Assembly: GCA_016705005.1 (NCBI GenBank)
Contig: JADIZB010000008.1
Location: 1 to 64,000 of the forward strand
DNA: 64,000 bases
Direction: 5' to 3'
Origin: Bacteroidales bacterium
Lineage (GTDB): Bacteria; Bacteroidota; Bacteroidia; Bacteroidales; Lentimicrobiaceae
A program made the translations under genes and the position numbers. Shown here piece by piece: positions 39,723-47,009 of this stretch. The notes under the pieces were generated by a model. That model ran no database searches. It worked only from the letters and a program-made list of their open reading frames with translations, and had not been told where the DNA came from. Every line of letters starts with the position of its first letter. Within the stretch, counting starts at the first letter, position 1.

Positions 39723-40997
39723 TTAATAACCTCCGGCAGAAGTGCCTCCCGTAACAATCTGAACACTGGCACCTGCTCCGATCCGGTTGGCGCCTGCCCT
39801 GATCAGGTCAACCGCCGATTTGAAATCCTTTATTCCTCCACTGGCTTTTACACCCATTTCAGGCCCGACAACCCTGCGCATCAGCGCAATATCCTGCACA
39901 GTAGCACCTCCGCCATTAAAACCGGTGCTCGTTTTTACAAATCCGGCATCGGCTTTTTTGGCAATTTCACAGGCCAGCACCTTTTCTTCATCGGTCAGCA
40001 ACGAAGTTTCAATAATGACTTTAAGAACGGTATTGCTGCGGCACGCCCTTTTTACGGCGCGGATATCCTCTTCAACCAGCTTCAGGTTCCTTGATTTCAG
40101 GGCCCCGACATTCATCACCATGTCGATTTCATGAGCACCATTGGCAATGGCATTGCGGGTCTCGAAGGCTTTGCTGCGCGAATCCATCTCGCCCAGAGGA
40201 AACCCGACCACTGAACAAATTTTGACTTCAGTACCCCGGAGTTTTTTGGCAACATAAGGTACCCAGCTTGAGTTGACGCAGACAGAATAGAATTTATATT
40301 GCAGGGCTTCGCTCACCAGCTGGTCGAACTGGGCATTTACTGCACCCGGTTTCAGCAGGGTATGGTCGATGTATCCTGCAAGTTCCTCTCTCGACATTCC
40401 CTGCGATGGGCTGCCTGCCGATAAAGTATTGCCCTGATCTTTCATGAGTTCTTTAAGACGGCTCATCACCTCCTTGGTGATTTTTTCAACCAGTTCATTC
40501 TGATCCATTTTTCTCCTCCTGTTTTTCTCAATTGCCATCATTTTGTTAATCCTTGGCCAGTGCCTTCCGCCTTCGAATCCGGTTGCCAGCCACAAACCTG
40601 CCAGAGCGCAGATTTCACCGGTTTCATGCATTCCCGAACCCATGGTGAGCACATTGGCATTGTTGTGCTGGCGGCTGTTGATGATGGTCTTCTGGTTCCA
40701 GCATAAAGCTGCCCGTATGCCATGGACTTTGTTGCATACCATCGACGACCCTATGCCTGCCCCGTCGAGCATAATACCCCTGTCGCATTCACCACTCACA
40801 ACCTTGCGGGCAACAGCCTGGGCAAAGTCGGGGTAATCCACCGCAGTTGTACCATTATCTGTCCCCACATCCACCACTTTGTAACCTGCCGTTGTCAGCC
40901 AGGATTTCAGTGCTTCTTTCGCTGCAAAAGCGCCATGATCCGAGCCGATGGCCACTCTTTTTACCTGATCGGTATTTCCGTTCCCGGACTCATTCAT
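39723..40997 (-). CDS. deoC: RpiB-like / deoxyribose-phosphate aldolase (DeoC) fusion of an SPU-type BMC
   Basis: One 424-residue frame. Residues 14-155 are an RpiB-type isomerase domain (RVAIGSDHGAFAAKEALK, FEGGRHWPRINK). Residues 164-424 are DeoC, with the Schiff-base Lys in FVKTSTGF, the second Lys in VKASGGI and the Asp in EIDMVMNVG. DeoC cleaves 2-deoxyribose-5-phosphate to acetaldehyde and glyceraldehyde-3-phosphate. DeoC and RpiB homologues together define sugar-phosphate-utilizing (SPU) metabolosomes. Two oddities: the RpiB motif that normally has Cys (CGTGIG) reads LDGAGIG, and the linker contains an amphipathic helix (NELVEKITKEVMSRLKELMK) resembling an encapsulation peptide. Met 164 (base 40508) has its own strong ribosome-binding site, so free DeoC may also be made. 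It is the last gene of the BMC operon. Confidence 0.85.
   Translation of the reverse strand: MNESGNGNTDQVKRVAIGSDHGAFAAKEALKSWLTTAGYKVVDVGTDNGTTAVDYPDFAQAVARKVVSGECDRGIMLDGAGIGSSMVCNKVHGIRAALCWNQKTIINSRQHNNANVLTMGSGMHETGEICALAGLWLATGFEGGRHWPRINKMMAIEKNRRRKMDQNELVEKITKEVMSRLKELMKDQGNTLSAGSPSQGMSREELAGYIDHTLLKPGAVNAQFDQLVSEALQYKFYSVCVNSSWVPYVAKKLRGTEVKICSVVGFPLGEMDSRSKAFETRNAIANGAHEIDMVMNVGALKSRNLKLVEEDIRAVKRACRSNTVLKVIIETSLLTDEEKVLACEIAKKADAGFVKTSTGFNGGGATVQDIALMRRVVGPEMGVKASGGIKDFKSAVDLIRAGANRIGAGASVQIVTGGTSAGGY
40506..40520 (-). promoter_or_regulatory. Internal Shine-Dalgarno and ATG inside the rpiB-deoC frame
   Basis: On the minus strand the sequence reads AGGAGGAG, AAAA, ATG. In the fused frame the same bases encode N-R-R-R-K-M. 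The start gives a 261-residue DeoC with the encapsulation-peptide-like helix at its very N-terminus, the usual place for such a signal. This looks like an ancestral gene boundary whose upstream stop codon is missing. Confidence 0.7.
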
Positions 40998-41098
40998 TGT
41001 TCAGAAAATTATCTTCAGATTCCTGATGTCTTATTTTAAACAATCAGAAAAAAATCATTCATTTAACTATCATCAGGTTACCCTGATCTACCCTGTGG

Positions 41099-41371
41099 TC
41101 AGGTCAGACTGACTGAATCCACGATGGCGGCAATCACATGTTTCACGGTCATCGAACCGGGATCTTCAAGAATGGCCCTGGCTGAAGTACCTTCTTCCAG
41201 GGTAAGCACAACATCGCCTATGCCGGCCTGCACTGCATCAATCGCCAGAATCGTTTTACCACAGGCATTTCCTTCAGGGTCAATGGGCTGAACAACCAGG
41301 ATTTTCCTCGATTGATAGGCTTCATTGCTGATGGTTGAAACCACATTGCCGATCACTTTTCCGAGTATCAT
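41099..41371 (-). CDS. BMC vertex protein (BMC-P, EutN/CcmL family)
   Basis: 90 residues with the family start MILGKVIGNVVSTISNE, KILVVQPID, and the Gly-rich turn AVQAGIGDVVLTLEEGTSAR; it ends AAIVDSV. BMC-P proteins form pentamers that cap the vertices of the icosahedral shell. The start overlaps the stop of the preceding BMC-P gene as ATGA. A 101-base gap with a small ATCAGG...CCTGAT stem separates it from the rpiB-deoC frame. Confidence 0.95.
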   Translation of the reverse strand: MILGKVIGNVVSTISNEAYQSRKILVVQPIDPEGNACGKTILAIDAVQAGIGDVVLTLEEGTSARAILEDPGSMTVKHVIAAIVDSVSLT

Positions 41372-41643
41372 GGGTGCTTATCAATATAAAGTTCATCAAC
41401 AATACCCATAATAGCCGCATCAACCGGGTTCATTGTATTCACCAGGACACGCCCGGCCTCTTTGCTTGTTTCGTAATAAATCAGTTCGCCAACCCCCGAC
41501 TGGATGGTATCTGCCGCAACAAAGGCATCCCCCGACGGAACCCGGTTTTCGTCGAGCGGCTGAACCAAAAGCAGTTTCAGTCCCTCAAAAGAATCGATCT
41601 TCCTGGTGCTTATTACCCGTCCTATGACTTTTCCTAATTTCAT
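41368..41643 (-). CDS. BMC vertex protein (BMC-P, EutN/CcmL family)
   Basis: 91 residues from ATG 41643 (MKLGKVIGRVISTRKID). The open frame extends nine codons upstream, but this is the family start, four bases after the aldehyde dehydrogenase stop. The vertex motif TIQSGVGELIYYETSKEAG differs from the usual S/T-S-A-R pattern at its end. It is the most divergent of the four BMC-P copies, and probably pentameric. Confidence 0.95.
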   Translation of the reverse strand: MKLGKVIGRVISTRKIDSFEGLKLLLVQPLDENRVPSGDAFVAADTIQSGVGELIYYETSKEAGRVLVNTMNPVDAAIMGIVDELYIDKHP

Positions 41644-41647
41644 AAAG

Positions 41648-43063
41648 CTATACGATTCTGAAATAATCAACCAGTGTACACCTTCTCTCCCGGGTAAAAG
41701 TTACCGGGCGCGTTACCCCTTCACCGGTCGGGCTGGCTATGGTAAAGGAGGCAAAACCTGCACCGCCGTGGCCAAGTCCGGCATAACTCGGCCCGTTTTT
41801 GATGAAGATGGAACAGTTCATTGCCTTTGCCATTTTACTCAGCTTGGCTATGTTCAGCGAATGCATGATGGCGGTATGACGGAATCCATGCTCAACCTCA
41901 ACGGCAAAATCTATGGCCGTGTCAACGTCCTTTACACGAACCAGCGGCATCACCGGCATCAGCTGTTCGGTCCAGACCAACGGATGGTCGGGTCCTACTT
42001 CACACAACAGCAATCTCACGGTATCGGGCAGATCAAGTCCGATCGACTTTCCGATGAAAGCTGCTGTCCGGCCTACATGGTTCTTGCTGGCGGCACCTTC
42101 CTTTCCGCGACACCCCGGTTCGGCAATCACGATTTCGGTAATTTTCCTGATCTGTTCCTGGTTTAATTCGTAAGCCCCGTGTTTTATCATCTCAGCTTTC
42201 AGCTGATCCGCCACAGAAGCCACACATAGTATTTCTTTTTCACAGATGCAGATCACATTGTTGTCGAAACTGGCCCCGTCAACAATATCCTTCCCGGCCT
42301 TGGGTATATCTGCAGTTTCATCGACCACCACCGGGGGGTTGCCCGGTCCGGCGCCGATCACTTTTTTGCCGCTGTTCATTGCAGTCCTTACAACTGCCGG
42401 CCCACCGGTAACTACCAGCAGGGCAATTTTCGGGTGAGCCATCATCTCCTTTGCTGATTCGATGGTTGGATTGGCAATGCAGCACAACAGGTTTGCAGGC
42501 CCACCGGCTTCTATGATGGCTTTATTGAGGAGGTTTACAAGGTAACCCGACACTTTCTTTGCAGCCGGGTGAGGGTTAAAAACAACCGAGTTGCCGGCAG
42601 CCACCATTCCGATAGCATTACAGATGATCGTAGCGGTTGGGTTGGTGCTTGGGGTGATCGATCCAACGATACCGTAAGGTGCTCTTTCAACCAGCGTCAG
42701 GCCATTGTCGTCGGAATAGGCAATCGATTCCAGGTCTTCAACGCCCGGGGTTTTGTTGATTGCAAGCTCATTCTTGATCACTTTGTCTTCCCACCTTCCG
42801 AAACCGGTTTCCTCATGCGCCATTTTGCTGAAGGTTACCCTGTGTTCAAATGCGGTCTTCCGCATATTCACTATCATCTGCTTCCTGATTTCCAGTGTCA
42901 GTGAGCTCAGTTCATTGAATGCTTTTTCGGCTGCATTCACAGCACTTCCCATATCGTTAAATACGCCCGATTCGGGACCGGATGCATCGGATTGAGGGGT
43001 AAGATTCATCCCTTTCAATGCTTCCTGAACCAACAGGCGTATACTATCTTCCAGATTATCCAT
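41648..43063 (-). CDS. CoA-acylating aldehyde dehydrogenase of the BMC (PduP/EutE-like)
   Basis: 471 residues. The N-terminal segment MDNLEDSIRLLVQEALKGMN is a short amphipathic helix followed by a Ser/Pro/Gly linker, as in BMC encapsulation peptides. The catalytic domain has PYGIVGSITPSTNPTATI, LLVVTGGPAVV and GAGPGNPPVVVD. The nucleophile Cys lies in DNNVICICEKE, aligned with the PCIAEKE motif of PduP/EutE. It would convert acetaldehyde from DeoC to acetyl-CoA, reducing NAD+. It lies between BMC-T and BMC-P genes with gaps of 11 and 4 bases. Recycling of CoA inside the shell normally needs a phosphotransacylase, which is not present here. Confidence 0.92.
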   Translation of the reverse strand: MDNLEDSIRLLVQEALKGMNLTPQSDASGPESGVFNDMGSAVNAAEKAFNELSSLTLEIRKQMIVNMRKTAFEHRVTFSKMAHEETGFGRWEDKVIKNELAINKTPGVEDLESIAYSDDNGLTLVERAPYGIVGSITPSTNPTATIICNAIGMVAAGNSVVFNPHPAAKKVSGYLVNLLNKAIIEAGGPANLLCCIANPTIESAKEMMAHPKIALLVVTGGPAVVRTAMNSGKKVIGAGPGNPPVVVDETADIPKAGKDIVDGASFDNNVICICEKEILCVASVADQLKAEMIKHGAYELNQEQIRKITEIVIAEPGCRGKEGAASKNHVGRTAAFIGKSIGLDLPDTVRLLLCEVGPDHPLVWTEQLMPVMPLVRVKDVDTAIDFAVEVEHGFRHTAIMHSLNIAKLSKMAKAMNCSIFIKNGPSYAGLGHGGAGFASFTIASPTGEGVTRPVTFTRERRCTLVDYFRIV

Positions 43064-43074
43064 TTATCCTGCTT

Positions 43075-43638
43075 TTACATAAAAAATGGCATGATTTCAT
43101 TGTGGGGCTGAGGAATGATGGTATCCATGCACAGGGTATCCTTTGTTTTAGCCTGCCGTGTTCCGGCTTCCATAGCGGTCTGAACATCGGTCAGTGAACC
43201 GGTCATCTTTACATAGGATTTACCTCCGAACCCATCGGCCACCCTGATCTCAATGATCTTTACCCCGCCGGCTTTGGCTGCAGCATCTGCTGCTTCGATG
43301 CCGGAGATCACCGAAGTTGTTTCAATGATTCCAATGGCATCCCAGGCGGCCGTCTTCACGATATTGCCAAAAGCCTGAATGACATCCTGATGAATCTGCG
43401 GCAGAAACAGCCTGTCAACGATAAAGCCGCCACCTGTCTCATTTCCCTTGTTGAAAGCATATTCCACCGATGCCACATCACCGGTGAACACTATAAGGTA
43501 CTTGCCTGAACTGATGGTGCGGGCTTCAATAATTTTAACGGGCGCGATCTTAACCATCGCATCCATAGCCATGAAACCAGCAACGATACTGCTGAATTCA
43601 AGGGCCCCCAACACCACTATTTCCTTCCGGTTAATCAT
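43075..43638 (-). CDS. Trimeric shell protein with two BMC domains (BMC-T)
   Basis: 187 residues with two BMC folds in normal order. The first (VVLGALEFSSIVAGFMAMDA ... GKYLIVFTGDVASVEYAF) covers about residues 8-80. The second (WDAIGIIETTSVISGIEAAD ... SYVKMTGSLTDVQTAME) covers about 97-172. Three copies make a pseudohexameric tile with a larger pore. Neither pore loop (TISSGKY, DGFGGKSY) has the Cys that binds an Fe-S cluster in PduT, so simple metabolite passage is more likely. It overlaps the upstream BMC-P gene as ATGA. Confidence 0.93.
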   Translation of the reverse strand: MINRKEIVVLGALEFSSIVAGFMAMDAMVKIAPVKIIEARTISSGKYLIVFTGDVASVEYAFNKGNETGGGFIVDRLFLPQIHQDVIQAFGNIVKTAAWDAIGIIETTSVISGIEAADAAAKAGGVKIIEIRVADGFGGKSYVKMTGSLTDVQTAMEAGTRQAKTKDTLCMDTIIPQPHNEIMPFFM

Positions 43639-43922
43639 TTCTGGTAAACAACCTTTTCGTTTTCATCAATCAAATCAACAATTCCAACCACGATGGCATC
43701 CAGTGGTTTGCCAACTGTTGCCGGTGTTTCCCTGGCAGTAGACCCTTCCGAAACCATCACCATTTCGCCTTTTGCGGCTCCAATCAGGTCGAGTGCAACA
43801 ACAAAATCGTTCTTCAATACACCTGACTGGCTGCATTTTTCGATCAGCAAAAAGCCAGCCCCCGGGAAGTCAATCCTGGTATTGCTGCTGACGACTGTAC
43901 CAACTACCTTTCCTAAGATCAT
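43635..43922 (-). CDS. BMC vertex protein (BMC-P, EutN/CcmL family)
   Basis: 95 residues from ATG 43922 (MILGKVVGTVVSSNTRID). The open frame continues 26 codons upstream into the preceding gene, but this start makes a one-base TAATG junction and fits the family. Motifs are FLLIEKCSQSG, DLIGAAKGEMVMVSEGSTAR and VGIVDLID. Vertex pentamer. Confidence 0.95.
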   Translation of the reverse strand: MILGKVVGTVVSSNTRIDFPGAGFLLIEKCSQSGVLKNDFVVALDLIGAAKGEMVMVSEGSTARETPATVGKPLDAIVVGIVDLIDENEKVVYQK

Positions 43923-44227
43923 TACATTGAAGTGTTGTCTTTCCTGTATGTGAAACTGCCGTCTTTTTCGATCAGATCGACGATGGCAATGATGGAACAA
44001 TCGGTCGGAACACCCTCCGTAACAGGGGTAAAACGGGCACTGCTGCCTGAGACATAGAACACAATCTCGCCGATACCGGCACCCACCGAATCCATGGCCA
44101 CAACAAAGTCGCCCTTTCCCTTCATGGTTACGGGATCAATTTTCTCGACCAGCAGAAAGGCTATTCCGTCCAGTTTCTTTGGCTTATGGCTGGATACCAC
44201 AGTGCCTGCAACCCTCGCTAAAATCAT
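43922..44227 (-). CDS. BMC vertex protein (BMC-P, EutN/CcmL family)
   Basis: 101 residues (MILARVAGTVVSSHKPKKLD ... SVGAGIGEIVFYVSGSSAR). Its Lys-rich loop PVTMKGKGD is longer than in the neighbours. It starts four bases after the BMC-H stop and is closest in sequence to the next BMC-P gene, suggesting local duplication. Confidence 0.95.
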   Translation of the reverse strand: MILARVAGTVVSSHKPKKLDGIAFLLVEKIDPVTMKGKGDFVVAMDSVGAGIGEIVFYVSGSSARFTPVTEGVPTDCSIIAIVDLIEKDGSFTYRKDNTSM

Positions 44228-44230
44228 TGT

Positions 44231-44533
44231 TTACTTTTTTGATTTTCCTCTGCCCAATGGAAGTGCGCTGTCAACATTTTCATGTGGTCGGGGAATAACG
44301 TGGGTTGAAACGATTTCACCCACTTTCTCGGCTGCACGTAAACCGGCATCAACAGCCGCGCGAACCGCGGCAACATCCCCGCGGACAATGGCAGTAACAT
44401 AGCCACCACCTGTTTTTTCATAGCCGACCAGCTCAACTTTGGCAGCTTTTACCATTGCATCAGAAGCTTCAACCATTGCTGTAAAGCCCCTGGTTTCGAT
44501 CATGCCTAAGGCATCTGTATTAAAATCAGCCAT
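44231..44533 (-). CDS. Hexameric shell protein (BMC-H)
   Basis: 100 residues with one BMC domain: ALGMIETRGFTAMVEASDAM, KVELVGYEKTGGGYVTAIVR, GDVAAVRAAVDAG. The tail THVIPRPHENVDSAL resembles PduA/EutM/CcmK. Six copies form the main flat tile with a central pore at the GGGY turn. A Shine-Dalgarno (AGGAG) precedes the ATG. It is almost identical to the first gene of the operon, differing at only a few positions in the domain and in the last residues. Confidence 0.96.
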   Translation of the reverse strand: MADFNTDALGMIETRGFTAMVEASDAMVKAAKVELVGYEKTGGGYVTAIVRGDVAAVRAAVDAGLRAAEKVGEIVSTHVIPRPHENVDSALPLGRGKSKK

Positions 44534-44561
44534 TGATCAATCTCCTATTTTTGGGTTTTAA

Positions 44562-45218
44562 CTATTTGTAATCTTCCTTTGAAGACCTGCCTGTAACCTC
44601 GGCCAGTCGTTTTTCAACAATAGACTTACATTCAAGCACTTCAGCCTCAGGACCTCCGATGTATACCCTTCCGAATTTACCGAAACCGGTTACATCAATG
44701 ATTTTGATGTTGGCCGCTTTTTCTGCTTCATTGGCTGCATAGTAGGCATATCCTGCCGGCTCAACTTCCAGCACAAACAGGGTATCACCCCTCAAAAGCA
44801 TCATTCCCATGCGGGTACGGTTGATCAACTGAGCATGGTGATCTTCAACATTTTTGATGAGCTGGCTTGTCAGAATTCTTGGTTTGATTCTTTCATCTTC
44901 GGTCCGTTGGATTGCCTTTAGCACAGATTCACCGGCAGTACGGGTATCACCCTGGCTGTCGGAGTGAACTTCAAGCATCCCGAAAGCACGTTCAACCACC
45001 TGCATGCCCGGTCTGACATTGGTTGCTTTAAGTGCAACATCGGTCAGGGTGTTGATTTCGATCCCCGGTGCAATCTCGATGATGCAACAGGCCTGACCTC
45101 CAACGGGCAGATAACCTCTGGATACGGTTGACAAATAGGAAGCCATCTGTAACTGAAGTGAATCAAGGAACACATAGGTCCTTAAATCAATGTGTGCTTT
45201 TGAGTCGCTCATGATCAT
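44562..45218 (-). CDS. Second trimeric shell protein (BMC-T), probably circularly permuted
   Basis: 218 residues from ATG 45218, which overlaps the BMC-H stop by one base; ATG 45212 is an alternative start. Two BMC-like halves can be seen: CCIIEIAPGIEINTLTDVAL with FGMLEVHSDSQGDTRTAGES, then TLFVLEVEPAGYAYYAANEA with GRVYIGGPEAEVLECKSI. The order of elements looks permuted compared with the 187-residue BMC-T, similar to CsoS1D- or EutL-like tiles with gated pores. The linker (RILTSQLIKNVEDHHAQLIN) is unusually polar. The permutation is inferred from order only. Confidence 0.8.
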   Translation of the reverse strand: MIMSDSKAHIDLRTYVFLDSLQLQMASYLSTVSRGYLPVGGQACCIIEIAPGIEINTLTDVALKATNVRPGMQVVERAFGMLEVHSDSQGDTRTAGESVLKAIQRTEDERIKPRILTSQLIKNVEDHHAQLINRTRMGMMLLRGDTLFVLEVEPAGYAYYAANEAEKAANIKIIDVTGFGKFGRVYIGGPEAEVLECKSIVEKRLAEVTGRSSKEDYK

Positions 45219-45523
45219 TATCCTTTCTTGCTGGTTTTGGCACCCAATGGTAAGGCAGAATCAACATTCTGGTGGGGCCGCGGTATAACGTGGGTAGAAA
45301 CAATTTCCCCGACTTTTTCAGCTGCCCTGACACCGGCATCAACAGCAGCCCTGACCGAAGCCACATCACCCCTGATGATGGCTGTAACATAGCCTCCTCC
45401 GGTTTTCTCATAGCCGACCAGTTCAACCCTGGCTGCTTTCAACATTGCATCTGAAGCTTCAACCATGGCAGTAAATCCCCTGGTTTCGATCATGCCCAGT
45501 GCCAGCGTTTCGTTGTTTTCCAT
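45218..45523 (-). CDS. Hexameric shell protein (BMC-H), first gene of the BMC operon
   Basis: 101 residues (METLALGMIETRG-type start, actually MENNETLALGMIETRG). The BMC domain is the same as in the second BMC-H gene: EASDAMLKAARVELVGYEKT, GGGYVTAIIR, GDVASVRAAVDAG. The tail is THVIPRPHQNVDSALPLGAK. Being first in the operon it should be the most abundant shell tile. Confidence 0.96.
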   Translation of the reverse strand: MENNETLALGMIETRGFTAMVEASDAMLKAARVELVGYEKTGGGYVTAIIRGDVASVRAAVDAGVRAAEKVGEIVSTHVIPRPHQNVDSALPLGAKTSKKG

Positions 45524-45918
45524 ATTGTTCGTTTTATTTTAGAATAGGGTAATAATAGTTTCGGATTCAGTGAATTGTCCCAATGGTGCAATGGTGCACA
45601 AAGCCGGTAATCTCACCTCAATTGCCGGTTTATTTCCAATATACTTAGATTAAACAAAGTTATGTTTTTTTGAATTCAAAGTACACAAGCTATTCCCGGA
45701 AACCAAACTTTTTCAGGCATTACAGAGAAACTTTCTTACAACGACAGCCTGTTCAACCCCTGCCGGGGAATCCGGAACATCCTGGCATTTAACCTGACGT
45801 CAGGTAAATGGCCCGAAAACAACAATGTATAAAGCTAATATATATAAAAACTTGCATTTGACATCTCCCGGTATTACTTTTACCGGTTCAATCTCCGGTT
45901 TTTTATAAAAACGATATT
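45524..45918. other. Divergent intergenic region upstream of the BMC operon
   Basis: About 395 bases between the BMC operon (leftward) and the thioredoxin-like gene (rightward). It holds a candidate BMC promoter at 45655-45662, a short direct repeat (CAATGGTG twice at about 45583-45598) and an AT-rich stretch near 45835. No regulator gene or riboswitch-like structure was recognised. Confidence 0.4.
45655..45662 (-). promoter_or_regulatory. Candidate -7 element of the BMC operon
   Basis: On the minus strand the bases read TAACTTTG, matching TAnnTTTG, about 130 bases before the first BMC-H start. No TTG stands at the ideal 19-20 base spacing (nearest at about 14 and 23), so this is a weak call. 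Confidence 0.3.
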
Positions 45919-46698
45919 ATGCGTAATCTCATCATACTTCTGTTTCTTTTATTCGCTGGCGTTTCACAGTCACAGGTGGCTGTGGATACTGCCCTTGACT
46001 TTACAGTCAAGGATCTTACCGGTACCCAGCACCATCTTTATGGATATCTGGACGCCGGTAATTATGTTGTCATCGATTTCTTTACCGCCAACTGCGGCCC
46101 TTGCCAGACATATGCTTCTGAGGTAAGTGCATCGTACGATTATTTTGGATGCAACGGAGGTAACGTTGTTTTCCTCGGTATGAACTGGGGCTCAGATAAT
46201 CAGGCTGTCCATGAGTTTGATTCCATCTGGGGCGCCAACTATCCTTCGGTCAGCGGCCTGCAGGGGGGAGGCAACAATGTGGTGGATGCCTATCAGGTCC
46301 AGTCTTATCCGTCTGTCATTCTGATTGCTCCTGACCGAACCATTCTCAACGATCACATCTGGCCACCCGAAACCGGTAACATCAATGCAGAGGTGATGGC
46401 TGCCGGTGGTATTCCGCAGGCATGTACAGTCGGCGTAAATGAGGTTTCACAAAAGTACCCGGTTAGATTACAGGCAGTTTCGACAGGAAAAGGAAGCGTA
46501 ATCCTCACAACCAGCCTCTCCATGGAACCCGGTGCACAATTGCAGGTATTTTCATCCGATGGCCGGCAGATGGCTTCATTTTCCTACGATGGGAACAGTT
46601 CGTCTTTCAGCCTTTCCGGCTTAAAACCCGGGCTGTATGTGGCACGACTGATGAATGGCCACAATAAGATCACCCTGATCAAATTTATTGTTGCCTGA
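45919..46698 (+). CDS. Secreted thioredoxin-like protein with T9SS type A sorting domain
   Basis: 259 residues. A signal peptide (MRNLIILLFLLFAGVSQSQV) precedes a TlpA/redoxin-like domain, residues 22-165, with VIDFFTANCGPCQTYASEV (CGPC active site) and YQVQSYPSVILIAPD (the cis-Pro loop). The last 80 residues (KYPVRLQAVSTGKGSVIL ... LKPGLYVARLMN ... LIKFIVA) form a T9SS type A sorting domain. It should act outside the cell as a disulfide reductase, isomerase or peroxide-linked redox protein. It is divergent from the BMC operon and functionally unrelated as far as can be seen. Confidence 0.88.
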   Translation: MRNLIILLFLLFAGVSQSQVAVDTALDFTVKDLTGTQHHLYGYLDAGNYVVIDFFTANCGPCQTYASEVSASYDYFGCNGGNVVFLGMNWGSDNQAVHEFDSIWGANYPSVSGLQGGGNNVVDAYQVQSYPSVILIAPDRTILNDHIWPPETGNINAEVMAAGGIPQACTVGVNEVSQKYPVRLQAVSTGKGSVILTTSLSMEPGAQLQVFSSDGRQMASFSYDGNSSSFSLSGLKPGLYVARLMNGHNKITLIKFIVA

Positions 46699-47009
46699 TC
46701 CGGCGCTTTTCAGTATCCTTTTTCAACCCGTTAATGGCATCAGTTTCAATACAGACTGAATAATTTCGTCTGCTGTTTATCCGGCATGCAATACCAATTA
46801 TTTTTATGGTTCCTGTATTGCCTATGTGAAACCGGTATTTTTTTCATAAAAGATGATCCGGAGAACTTAAAAAAGAACCATGGTTTGAGGCCCGGATCAG
46901 TTTCAGAAATAATTTATTGCTATTATTGCACCAATAACCGGAAACCCAAAATCCCGGCTTATCATCCTGCTATAGCCATTAAACAGAATCAAATAATCCA
47001 CACCTGACC
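46699..47009. other. Intergenic region
   Basis: 311 bases with no supported gene. An open stretch at 46786-47007 reads as a low-complexity peptide without a usable start and is not retained. Confidence 0.4.

Noticed and set aside
43075..43638. PduT-like Fe-S shell protein
   Set aside because: Neither pore loop contains the cluster-binding Cys.
46786..47007. Open frame of 73 codons between the thioredoxin-like and barrel genes
   Set aside because: No ribosome-binding site, no domain character, and it runs into the next gene's leader.
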